Positions 1-7,537 of a DNA stretch of 64,000 nucleotides are shown one piece after another. Both the position numbers and the translations under genes were made by a program. The notes below the pieces were generated by a model, which saw only the letters and a program-made list of their open reading frames with translations, had not been told where the DNA came from and ran no database searches. The number at the start of each line of letters is the position of its first letter. The stretch's first letter is position 1. The DNA comes from CAYZIB01 sp964478425 (GTDB taxonomy: Bacteria; Bacillota_I; Bacilli_A; Acholeplasmatales; WRBM01), in assembly GCA_964478425.1 (NCBI GenBank), contig CAYZIB010000005.1, positions 1-64,000 of the forward strand, written 5' to 3'.

Positions 1-1
1 A

Positions 2-652
2 GTTGCACAATTTGATTTATATGCTAAATTTAAAATAAAAACATTTACTGTAAAAGTAGAAGGCAATGATAATCTTAAAAATTCTGAAAAAACAATTAAA
101 AATATCAATCATGGAACAACAATATCTGAAATATCTGAATTATCAAATTATTTTAGTACATATTTTGAATATAAAGAAGATATTTTAAAACAATATTATA
201 TTGAATCTGTAGCAGTAACAATTAATGGTATTGAATATACATATTCTGATAGTGATAAAAATCTTGATGATATAAATAATATAGTAATTAAAGAAAACTT
301 AACATTTACAATTAATGTTGCAAAAAAAATATCTATTTCAATTAATTTGACAAGTGATACTTTTAATAATTGGGGTAATAAAAATTATGTTATTAATGTC
401 AAATATAACGATGAAGTAAAAGCAGTTGCTGGTGGGAAATGGGATTTTTATATGCATAGTGAACAAACTATTACTTTGCATGGTGAAAGAAATAGTAAAG
501 AACTTACAATTAATGGTGAAAATGATATTGAAATAGATAGTTTTGCAACACTAACAAATAAAGAATCAGGTGTTATAAATAAAAAATATACATATCAACT
601 TGAAATTAAAAATGTAACATCAGATATAACTATAAATATTGTTGGAAAATAA
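2..652 (+). CDS. C-terminal part of a surface/secreted repeat protein (5' end outside window)
   Basis: The frame is open from base 2 to the TAA at 650-652 and no credible start precedes it, so this is the last 216 residues of a larger protein; a TTG at 347 is internal. The first residues read DLYAKFKIKTFTVKVEG, which resembles the end of one Listeria-Bacteroides (InlB B-type, Flg_new) repeat running into the next. The rest is rich in Thr, Asn and alternating hydrophobic residues, as expected for beta-sandwich adhesin domains. No sortase motif or C-terminal membrane segment is visible, so any anchoring or export signal must lie upstream. Function is not assigned beyond a probable extracellular role. 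Confidence 0.75.
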   Translation, partial: VAQFDLYAKFKIKTFTVKVEGNDNLKNSEKTIKNINHGTTISEISELSNYFSTYFEYKEDILKQYYIESVAVTINGIEYTYSDSDKNLDDINNIVIKENLTFTINVAKKISISINLTSDTFNNWGNKNYVINVKYNDEVKAVAGGKWDFYMHSEQTITLHGERNSKELTINGENDIEIDSFATLTNKESGVINKKYTYQLEIKNVTSDITINIVGK

Positions 653-670
653 AAATAGATTTAAACTTAC

Positions 671-720
671 AAAGTATTAGTAGATATAAAAATTGTATTT
701 ACTAATACTTTTGTTTTTTT
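671..720 (+). terminator. Intrinsic terminator of the surface-protein gene
   Basis: AAAGTATTAGTA (671-682) pairs perfectly with TACTAATACTTT (700-711) around a 17-nt loop and is followed by a T run to about 722. Confidence 0.85.
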
Positions 721-801
721 AATAAGAAATAATTTATATTTTAACATGTTGACTTCATTTATATAATTAGATAATTTTTTTATTTATTAAAATTTATAAA
801 C

Positions 802-847
802 TGCCAAAATGGCATATTATATAATAATAAAAAGTGCCAAAATGGCA
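802..847 (+). promoter_or_regulatory. Two identical palindromic operators flanking a -10 box, ahead of the mntA-hepT pair
   Basis: TGCCAAAATGGCA occurs twice, at 802-814 and 835-847, with starts 33 bp apart (about three helical turns) and the following TATT also shared. Each copy is a TGCCA/TGGCA inverted repeat with a 3-bp centre. A consensus TATAAT lies between them at 820-825. The downstream gene encodes an N-terminal XRE helix-turn-helix, so autorepression by that protein is the natural inference. Confidence 0.7.
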
Positions 848-903
848 TATTGCTATTGATTTTTATAAAAATAAATGATAATATTATTATAGAGGCGATA
901 AAT

Positions 904-1374
904 ATGTCATTAAAAGAATTAAGGAAACAAAAAGGATTAACTCAAAAAGAAGTATCAATTTTTTTAAATATACCCCTTAGGACATATATTAGATATGAAA
1001 ATGATGAAAATAAAATTGATACTATTAAATATAATTATATAGTTGAAAAACTTAAAACTATTAATTTAATAGATGAAAATAATGGAATTTTAAAATTTGA
1101 TGATATAAAAATGATATGTAAAGAAGTATTTGATAATTATAAAGTTAATTATTGCTATTTATTTGGTTCTTATGCAAAAAATAAAGCAACGGAATTAAGT
1201 GATATTGATTTATTAGTATCATGTGATGTTTCCGGTTTACAATTTTTTGAAATGGTTGAATTATTAAGAGAAAAATTAAAAAAGAAAGTAGATGTATTAA
1301 ATCAAAAGCAATTAGAAAATAATCAAATCATAATTGAAGAAATTTTAAAAGAAGGAATAAAAATCTATGGATAA
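904..1374 (+). CDS. mntA: XRE helix-turn-helix fused to MNT-type nucleotidyltransferase (MntA-like antitoxin)
   Basis: The ATG at 904 is chosen over an upstream TTG at 850 because GAGG (892-895) sits 8 nt before it and the TTG lies in the operator. Residues 1-60 form an XRE/Cro HTH (SLKELRKQKGLTQKEVSIFL). Residues about 75-156 form a minimal nucleotidyltransferase with the canonical GSX10DXD motif (GSYAKNKATELSDIDLLV). In the known MntA-HepT (type VII) systems the antitoxin AMPylates a tyrosine of the HEPN toxin. The gene overlaps hepT by 8 nt. Standard MntA proteins lack a HTH, so this 156-residue protein seems to combine toxin neutralisation with promoter control. The enzymatic role is inferred from motif and partner. 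Confidence 0.85.
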   Translation: MSLKELRKQKGLTQKEVSIFLNIPLRTYIRYENDENKIDTIKYNYIVEKLKTINLIDENNGILKFDDIKMICKEVFDNYKVNYCYLFGSYAKNKATELSDIDLLVSCDVSGLQFFEMVELLREKLKKKVDVLNQKQLENNQIIIEEILKEGIKIYG

Positions 1375-1705
1375 TATAAAAAATAACAATTATTATGTTA
1401 ATAAGATTATAATTGATTTAGAATTTTTAATAAAACATACAAAAAATTATACTAAAGAAGAAATTGAAGAAAATGAATTATTATTAGATAGTATTATGTT
1501 TAGAATCATTCAAATTTCAGAAAATTGTAATAAACTTACTGATACATTTAAAAAACAAAATAATTCTATTCCTTGGATGTCATTAAAAGGTATGAGAAAT
1601 CGTATTGTGCATGATTATGGTGAAGTTGACTATAGTATTATTATTGATACAGTTTTAATTGATATTCCTGAAGTTTATGAATTAATTAAAAAAATTAGAT
1701 TTTAG
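1367..1705 (+). CDS. hepT: HEPN/DUF86 RNase toxin, HepT-like
   Basis: This 112-residue protein has the DUF86/HEPN fold signature, with RNRIVHDYG at about residues 83-91. It matches the RX4HXY motif, in which R and H form the RNase site and the final Tyr is the residue AMPylated by MntA. The start overlaps the end of the HTH-nucleotidyltransferase gene by 8 nt, the normal antitoxin-toxin arrangement. The predicted role is a tRNA or mRNA-cleaving toxin neutralised by the upstream protein. Nothing appears truncated. Confidence 0.87.
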   Translation: MDNIKNNNYYVNKIIIDLEFLIKHTKNYTKEEIEENELLLDSIMFRIIQISENCNKLTDTFKKQNNSIPWMSLKGMRNRIVHDYGEVDYSIIIDTVLIDIPEVYELIKKIRF

Positions 1706-1710
1706 TATTT

Positions 1711-1750
1711 AAAAAAAGCACCTTATCAACCATGATAAAGTGTTTTTTTA
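1711..1750. terminator. Terminator between convergent hepT and rnhC
   Basis: AAAAAGCAC.CTTATCA (from 1713) pairs with TGATAA.AGTGTTTTT (1733-1748). It has A and T runs on the two sides, so it can serve both converging genes. Confidence 0.75.
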
Positions 1751-2596
1751 TTAATAATTTTCTTTGACATTAAAATTTAATTTTGCTATTTTATTTAATA
1801 AATCAGGATTATTATTTTTAATTTCTTTAAATTGTTTTTTTACATCGTTAGAACAACCCTTTAAAAAATTAATATTATATTTTTTTGATAATTCATCAAA
1901 TTTCATAATAAAACAATACCTTGCAATAATAGAAGCACATGCTACAGCTAAATATTTACTTTCAGCTTTAGTTTCAAATTTTATATTAGTATAAATATTA
2001 TTTTCTGTATTTAAGTACTCATAATATTTTTTTGGTTCACAAAACTGATCTATAACAGCTAAATTATCTTTTTTAATTTTTTTTGCAGTATCAATTATTG
2101 CTTTATTATGTAAAATTGCTTTTATTTTATTCATATTATATTTTTGATTTATTTCATTATATTTCTTATTATCAACAACTAAACATGAATAAGGAATTTT
2201 TATTTCTTCAATTAGTTTTTTTGCGATTAAAATAATTTTATCATCTTTAATTTGTTTTGAATCTCTAACACCAATATTTCTTACTAATTCATAATTTGAT
2301 TCATCTAAATAACAAGAAACAACAATAATAGGACCAAATAAATCACCAAAACCAACTTCATCAGAGCCAATAAGGCTTGTTATTTTTCTATTTAATAAAT
2401 TATCAAGAATATTTATTTCATCAAAAAAATTGTCTCCCATAAATAAAATTTTTAAAGTACTATAAATTTTTATTTTAAAATCTTTTTTATTTATAACATA
2501 TAATACATAATTTTCATCAGATTTAATTTTATCTTTATAATAATCTAAGATTATATCTAATTCTAATTTATTAATTTGGTATGTATAATATTTCAT
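1751..2596 (-). CDS. rnhC: Ribonuclease HIII
   Basis: RNase HIII cleaves the RNA strand of RNA-DNA hybrids, at R-loops and at ribonucleotides in DNA. The product has about 281 residues. Residues 1-70 form the N-terminal TBP-like domain typical of HIII, followed by the RNase H2/H3 core with SDEVGFGDLFGP, whose Asp79-Glu80 are catalytic, and further acidic residues in RDSKQ and VIDQF. An upstream in-frame TTG (2608) overlaps the Shine-Dalgarno GGAGG (2602-2606), so the ATG at 2596 is the start. It is the only minus-strand gene in the first 30 kb. It is divergent from mutS2, the same neighbourhood as in Bacillus. Confidence 0.93.
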   Translation of the reverse strand: MKYYTYQINKLELDIILDYYKDKIKSDENYVLYVINKKDFKIKIYSTLKILFMGDNFFDEINILDNLLNRKITSLIGSDEVGFGDLFGPIIVVSCYLDESNYELVRNIGVRDSKQIKDDKIILIAKKLIEEIKIPYSCLVVDNKKYNEINQKYNMNKIKAILHNKAIIDTAKKIKKDNLAVIDQFCEPKKYYEYLNTENNIYTNIKFETKAESKYLAVACASIIARYCFIMKFDELSKKYNINFLKGCSNDVKKQFKEIKNNNPDLLNKIAKLNFNVKENY

Positions 2597-2633
2597 AATT
2601 GCCTCCAAACCACTTTTATTTTAACATATTTTT

Positions 2634-2642
2634 TGGTAAAAT
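2634..2642 (+). promoter_or_regulatory. Extended -10 promoter of mutS2 operon
   Basis: TGGTAAAAT (2634-2642) is an extended -10 element 17 bp upstream of the mutS2 ATG. No good -35 is seen. The short leader leaves only a weak GGTGA ribosome site. Confidence 0.45.
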
Positions 2643-2658
2643 AGTAGTGGTGATTTAA

Positions 2659-4977
2659 ATGAATTATGATATTTCAACATTAGAATTTGAAAAAATAAAA
2701 GATAAAATAAATAATTATATTAAATTAGATGATACAAGAAAAGTTTTAAATGAGTTATTTCCATCTAATAATAAAAATTTAATTGAAAAAGAGTTAAATA
2801 AAACAGATGAAATGCGTAAATTAATTATTTCTTTTTCTAATATTGATATAATTGATTTTAAAGATTTAAATCATATCTTAAAAAAAATTAAAATATTTTC
2901 AACATTATCACCATTAGAGTTATTAACAATCTTAGAGTTTAATAATAATATAAGTAATATTATTGAGTATAGAAAAAATGCATTAAAAGAGAATTTTGAT
3001 TTAAATTATTTATTAGAATATTTTACTAACTTAAAATATTTTAAAGAAATTAAAGATAAATTAAATCAAATAATTGATAATGATGCATTAATATTAGATA
3101 CTGCATCAAATGAATTATTTGATATTAGAAAACAAATAAAAATAAATGAAACAAAATTAAAACAAAAATTAAATGAATTAGTTCAAACAAGATCTAAAAT
3201 GTTAACAGATAATCTAATTGTTTTAAGAAATAATAGATATTGTTTAGGTGTCAAAATTGAATATAAAAATTCTTTTAAAGGAATAATTCATGATGAATCA
3301 AGTAGTGGACAAACTGTATATATCGAACCAGAACAAACTCAAATAATTGAAAATGCAATTCAAAGTTTAAAAAATAAAGAAAAAAAAGAAATTGATAAAA
3401 TTTTATATGAAACAACAATTTATTTATATAATTTCATTGATTTTTTAGAAAATAACTATAATATTTTAATAAATTTAGATTTTATTCAAGCAAAAGCAAG
3501 ATATGCAATAGAAATCGATGCTTATATGCCTAAATTAAATAATAAAGAAATTAATTTAATAAATGCAAGGCATCCATTAATAGATAAAAATAAGGTTGTT
3601 CCAATAAATATTAATTTAGGCAAAGATTTTAACGCAATTATAATTACAGGACCAAATACTGGAGGTAAAACTGTCACTTTAAAAACTGTTGGATTATTAA
3701 CAGTAATGGCTCAATCAGGTATATTAATTCCTGCTGATGAAAATTCGTTAATAAATGTTTTTGATAATATATATGTAGATATTGGAGATGAACAATCAAT
3801 CGAACAAAATCTTTCAACATTTTCATCACATTTAAAAAAGATAATTAATATTACAAATAATATAAAAGATAATTCATTAGTATTAATTGATGAATTAGGA
3901 TCAGGAACAGATCCAACAGAAGGAGCAAGCCTTGCTAAATCAATTTTAAAATACTTAATTAAATTTGATATTAGAATGATTGTAACATCACATTATCATG
4001 AGTTAAAAGAATTTGCATTTTCAAATGATTTATTTACAAATGCTTCAGTATTATTTGATACTGAAACATTATCACCAACCTATATTTTAAAAATAGGAAC
4101 TCCTGGTAAATCAAATGCAATATTAATATCAAAACGCTTAGGATTAAATAATGATATAATATTAGATGCAGAAACAAATCTATCTAACTCAAAAAGTGAT
4201 ACATTTAATCTAATTAAAAAGTTAGAGCAAGAACAATTTAAAACTGAAAAATTGAAATTAGAGTTAGAAGAAAATATTAAAATTAATAATAATTTAAAAT
4301 TAGAGTTAGAAAAAGAAAAAAATAATCTTGTATCTTTAAAAGATGAAATAATTAAAAATGCTTATAAAAAAGCAGATAATTATATTAAAGATATTAAAGA
4401 AAAAGCTTTAAATATTTTAGATGATATTAAAACTAAAACAAAAGAACATGAAATTGCAAAAGTTAAATATGATTTAAAAAATTTAAATAAAGACAATTTA
4501 AAAATTGAAAATGATTTAGATAGTCATGAATTTAAAATAAATGATGTAGTTTATGTTATTCCTTTAGAAAAAGAAGGAATAATAAAAGAAATTAATAAAA
4601 ATAAAGCAAAAGTACAATTAGGTAATTTGAAATTAGAATACGATTTATCTTCTTTAAGATTTATTAGAACATATAATCCAATAAAACAAAAAAATAAAAT
4701 AAATAATATTGATACATCTAATATAAAAAAACAATTTAAATTAGAGTTGGATTTAAGAGGCTTAAGATATGAAGAAGCAAAATTAGAGTTAGATAAATAT
4801 TTTGATACTGCATTATTTTTAAAAATGAAACAATTTAGAATAATTCATGGATTTGGAACTGGAACTATAAGAAAATTAGTATGGGATTATTTAAAAAATA
4901 ATAAATATGTAAAAGAATATAGATACGGTGCTGAAGGTGAAGGATTAAATGGTTGTACGGTGGTGTATTTAAAATGA
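2659..4977 (+). CDS. mutS2: Endonuclease MutS2
   Basis: MutS2 is a MutS-family ATPase that in Firmicutes acts on recombination intermediates and collided ribosomes rather than on mismatches. The 772 residues have the normal order: core and lever helices; ATPase with Walker A GPNTGGKT (about residue 331) and Walker B/signature LIDELGSGTDPTEG; a long Lys/Glu-rich coiled coil; a KOW-like segment; and a C-terminal Smr nuclease domain (LDLRGLRYEEA ... IIHGFGTG). The last bases ATGA overlap the truB start, indicating translational coupling. Confidence 0.96.
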   Translation: MNYDISTLEFEKIKDKINNYIKLDDTRKVLNELFPSNNKNLIEKELNKTDEMRKLIISFSNIDIIDFKDLNHILKKIKIFSTLSPLELLTILEFNNNISNIIEYRKNALKENFDLNYLLEYFTNLKYFKEIKDKLNQIIDNDALILDTASNELFDIRKQIKINETKLKQKLNELVQTRSKMLTDNLIVLRNNRYCLGVKIEYKNSFKGIIHDESSSGQTVYIEPEQTQIIENAIQSLKNKEKKEIDKILYETTIYLYNFIDFLENNYNILINLDFIQAKARYAIEIDAYMPKLNNKEINLINARHPLIDKNKVVPININLGKDFNAIIITGPNTGGKTVTLKTVGLLTVMAQSGILIPADENSLINVFDNIYVDIGDEQSIEQNLSTFSSHLKKIINITNNIKDNSLVLIDELGSGTDPTEGASLAKSILKYLIKFDIRMIVTSHYHELKEFAFSNDLFTNASVLFDTETLSPTYILKIGTPGKSNAILISKRLGLNNDIILDAETNLSNSKSDTFNLIKKLEQEQFKTEKLKLELEENIKINNNLKLELEKEKNNLVSLKDEIIKNAYKKADNYIKDIKEKALNILDDIKTKTKEHEIAKVKYDLKNLNKDNLKIENDLDSHEFKINDVVYVIPLEKEGIIKEINKNKAKVQLGNLKLEYDLSSLRFIRTYNPIKQKNKINNIDTSNIKKQFKLELDLRGLRYEEAKLELDKYFDTALFLKMKQFRIIHGFGTGTIRKLVWDYLKNNKYVKEYRYGAEGEGLNGCTVVYLK

Positions 4978-5867
4978 GTAATGGAATATTAATCTTAAAT
5001 AAAGAAAAAGGCATAACATCCAATAAAGCAATATTAAATGTTAAAAAAGCTTTAAATTTAAAAAAAGTAGGACATATTGGAACTCTTGATCCGGATGCTA
5101 GTGGTGTATTACCAATTTTAATTAACGAGGCAACAAAACTAAGTGATATATTAATAAATAAAGATAAAGAATATATTGCAACCGGTATAATCGGTTTAAA
5201 AACTGATACATATGATATATCTGGTAATATTTTAGAAAAAAAAGTTGTTAATGAATTGAATTTTGATGTTAAAAAATTTATAAATGTATTAAATAACTTT
5301 ATAGGTGAATATGATCAAACACCTCCTATATATAGTGCAATTAAAGTAAACGGGAAAAAATTATATGAATATGCAAGAAAAAATATCGAAGTAAAAATTG
5401 AATCAAGAAAAGTTAAAATATATGATTTAAAATTACTTGATTATTATTTTAAAGATGATTTATTCTTTTATAAAGTAAAACTTAATGTTAGTAAAGGATT
5501 TTATATCAGAAGTTTTACTAATGATTTAGCCTTAAAATTAAATAATATAGGTACATTATTTGATCTTATAAGAACTAAAGCAGGAAATTTTTGTCTTATA
5601 AATTCATATACATTAAACGATATAACTAATAATAATTATAAAATAATCGAAATTGATGAATATTTTAAAGATTATGAATTTATAAATGTAAATGATTATT
5701 TAAAAAAATTAATTTTAAATGGAATTTATTTAGATGAAAGACAAATAAAAACTAAAAATATATTTAAAGTTTACTATAAAAATAAATTACTTGCTATTTA
5801 TAAACCAGTAGAAGATAATATATATAAATATAAACCAGTTATAGTTTTAAATGAGGAAATAAAATGA
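4974..5867 (+). CDS. truB: tRNA pseudouridine synthase B
   Basis: TruB makes pseudouridine 55 in the T-loop of tRNAs. The start is the ATG at 4974, inside the mutS2 stop (ATGA), rather than an in-frame GTG 21 nt earlier. The product has 297 residues. The motif HIGTLDPDASGVLP places catalytic Asp39 in GTLDP, and the family KIDKPxGxTS-like start is present as LNKEKGITSNKA. The stop overlaps the ribF start. The truB-ribF order is standard in Bacilli, where rpsO and pnp follow as here. Confidence 0.95.
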   Translation: MSNGILILNKEKGITSNKAILNVKKALNLKKVGHIGTLDPDASGVLPILINEATKLSDILINKDKEYIATGIIGLKTDTYDISGNILEKKVVNELNFDVKKFINVLNNFIGEYDQTPPIYSAIKVNGKKLYEYARKNIEVKIESRKVKIYDLKLLDYYFKDDLFFYKVKLNVSKGFYIRSFTNDLALKLNNIGTLFDLIRTKAGNFCLINSYTLNDITNNNYKIIEIDEYFKDYEFINVNDYLKKLILNGIYLDERQIKTKNIFKVYYKNKLLAIYKPVEDNIYKYKPVIVLNEEIK

Positions 5868-6766
5868 AAGTTCAAATAGATAATATAAATAATATAAAAA
5901 TAAATAAAAAAAATACTATGTGTATAGGTAATTTTGATGGGATACATTTAGGACATCAACAATTACTAAAAAAATTAGAAGAAGAAAATAACTATAAAAC
6001 AGTAATGACATTTTTACCTCATCCAACAAAATTATTTAATCCAAATTTTAAATCAATACTAACTTTAGAAGATAAAATAAATATTTTTTCTACATATAAT
6101 ATAGATGAATTAATTATTGTTGAAATTAATATGGATTTTTTAAATTTATCTAAAATAGAATTTATTAATATATTAAAAAAATTAAATGTAGAAAAAATAA
6201 TTATTGGAGAAGATTTTAAATTTGGGAAAAATAATAGCGGTAAAATATCAGATTTAGAAGAATATTTTCCGGTAAAAGTAATTAAATTATTTTATTTAGA
6301 TAATTTAAAAGTTTCTTCTACAAGAATTAAAGAATTATTAGATAATGGAAATATAAAACAAGTAAATAAATTATTAACAAGAAATTATCATTTAAAATCT
6401 AAAGTTACACACGGAAATGAAATAGGAAGAAAAATTGGTTTTCCAACTGCAAACATTATAGATTTAAACACATATTTACCCAAAAATGGAGTTTATTATG
6501 TAAATATAGTTTACGAAAATGAAAAATATAAAGGAATATTAAATATCGGACATAATCCATCAATAAATTATTCTAAAGATAAAAGAATTGAAGTAAATAT
6601 AATTGATTTTAATGGATATATTTATGATGAATATATTGATATTTATTTTATAGATTTTATAAGAGATGAATTAAAATTTAATTCAAAAACAGATCTTATT
6701 AATCAAATAACAAAAGATAAGGAGTTGATTTTAAATTATGAAATTGATAATGGCAATTGTAGCTAA
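5864..6766 (+). CDS. ribF: Bifunctional riboflavin kinase / FAD synthetase
   Basis: RibF phosphorylates riboflavin to FMN and adenylylates FMN to FAD. The N-terminal nucleotidyltransferase domain carries GNFDGIHLGH (residues 22-31). The C-terminal riboflavin kinase domain begins near residue 180 with GNEIGRKIGFPTANI. The length of 300 residues is normal. It overlaps truB by 4 nt (ATGA) and overlaps darA by 29 nt, so four genes from mutS2 to darA appear to be translated as one unit. Confidence 0.95.
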   Translation: MKVQIDNINNIKINKKNTMCIGNFDGIHLGHQQLLKKLEEENNYKTVMTFLPHPTKLFNPNFKSILTLEDKINIFSTYNIDELIIVEINMDFLNLSKIEFINILKKLNVEKIIIGEDFKFGKNNSGKISDLEEYFPVKVIKLFYLDNLKVSSTRIKELLDNGNIKQVNKLLTRNYHLKSKVTHGNEIGRKIGFPTANIIDLNTYLPKNGVYYVNIVYENEKYKGILNIGHNPSINYSKDKRIEVNIIDFNGYIYDEYIDIYFIDFIRDELKFNSKTDLINQITKDKELILNYEIDNGNCS

Positions 6767-7061
6767 TGAAGATGCTTCAAGATTAACAAAAGCATTAGTA
6801 AAAGAACATTATTCAGTAACAAAACTTGCTACAACAGGAGGATTTTTAATGAGTGGAAACACTACATTATTAATAGGAGCTAATAATGAAGAAGTTAATT
6901 TAGTAATTGAAATAATCAAAAACGAGTCTAAAAGAAGAGTAAAATACATTACAAGTCCTGTTAATAATGAATTTACATCTTTTACAAAAGCTCCAATAGA
7001 AGTAAATGTTGGAGGAGCAACTGTGTTTGTTATTGATGTAGAACAATTTATTAAAATTTAA
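6738..7061 (+). CDS. darA: Cyclic-di-AMP receptor DarA/PstA (YaaQ family)
   Basis: A 107-residue PII-like protein with the family hallmarks ATTGGFLMSGNTTLLIG and the C-terminal EVNVGGATVFVIDVEQF. DarA/PstA trimers bind c-di-AMP in Firmicutes; the downstream target is not established. The start ATG at 6738 lies inside the end of ribF with AAGGAG at 6719-6724. In Bacillus yaaQ sits near tmk and holB, so its place after ribF is a rearrangement. It implies the organism uses c-di-AMP signalling. Confidence 0.9.
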   Translation: MKLIMAIVANEDASRLTKALVKEHYSVTKLATTGGFLMSGNTTLLIGANNEEVNLVIEIIKNESKRRVKYITSPVNNEFTSFTKAPIEVNVGGATVFVIDVEQFIKI

Positions 7062-7070
7062 TAAATATAC

Positions 7071-7098
7071 TTGCAAATATCAATTTTTTTGATATAAT
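7071..7098 (+). promoter_or_regulatory. Promoter of rpsO
   Basis: TTGCAA (7071-7076), a 16-bp spacer and TATAAT (7093-7098). The predicted start near 7105 coincides with the first base of the leader stem. Confidence 0.8.
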
Positions 7099-7104
7099 TA
7101 AAAT

Positions 7105-7151
7105 GCGTTTTACTAGGTTTTCGAATCTCCGACGATTTCTTGGTTAAACGA
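7105..7151 (+). promoter_or_regulatory. Structured leader of rpsO, probable S15 autoregulatory site
   Basis: CGTTTTACTAGG (7106-7117) pairs with CTTGGTTAAACG (7139-7150) in a 12-position stem with one mismatch and G-U pairs. It encloses a small TCG/CGA hairpin. It ends about 10 nt before the ribosome site AAAGGAG. S15 mRNAs in several bacterial groups carry such protein-binding leaders; the match here is by position and shape, not sequence. Confidence 0.55.
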
Positions 7152-7178
7152 CTAAAATAATAAAGGAGAAAATAAAAA

Positions 7179-7448
7179 ATGGCTTTAACAAAAGAAGTAA
7201 AACAAAATTTAATTAAAGAATATCAAGTAAAAGAAGGAGATACAGGTTCTCCAGAAGTTCAAATTGCAATTTTGACTTATGAAATCAATGAATTAAACAA
7301 ACATTTATCAGTTCATATTCATGATTATTTATCAAGAAGAGGTCTTTTACAAAAAGTTGGACATCGTCGTGACTTATTAGCTTATTTAAAAGAAAAAGAC
7401 TATGATAGATATGAAACTTTAATTAAAAAATTAAATTTAAGAAGATAA
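7179..7448 (+). CDS. rpsO: 30S ribosomal protein S15
   Basis: The 89-residue product matches S15 throughout (GDTGSPEVQIAILT ... HDYLSRRGLLQKVGHRRDLLAYL). S15 binds the 16S rRNA central-domain three-way junction early in 30S assembly. A strong AAAGGAG lies before the ATG. The gene has its own promoter, leader and terminator, so it is a single-gene unit between the ribF group and pnp, the conserved order. Confidence 0.97.
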   Translation: MALTKEVKQNLIKEYQVKEGDTGSPEVQIAILTYEINELNKHLSVHIHDYLSRRGLLQKVGHRRDLLAYLKEKDYDRYETLIKKLNLRR

Positions 7449-7466
7449 TTTTATCTTCTTTTATTT
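7439..7466 (+). terminator. Terminator of rpsO overlapping its stop codon
   Basis: AAGAAGATAA (7439-7448, including the TAA stop) pairs with TTATCTTCTT (7451-7460) and is followed by TTATTTATTTTT. Confidence 0.65.
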
Positions 7467-7502
7467 ATTTTTAACATTTTTATATATAAATTGTTTTAAA
7501 TA

Positions 7503-7511
7503 TGTTATAAT
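7503..7511 (+). promoter_or_regulatory. Extended -10 promoter of pnp
   Basis: TGTTATAAT (7503-7511) is an extended -10 box with no convincing -35. It lies 26 nt before the pnp ATG. Confidence 0.6.
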
Positions 7512-7537
7512 AATATAGATTATATAAGGAGTAAGAT

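Noticed and set aside
4974..4977. UGA=Trp genetic code, as in mycoplasmas
   Set aside because: TGA ends mutS2 here and also truB, ribF-class overlaps and marR, and tryptophans are written TGG, so the standard bacterial code applies.
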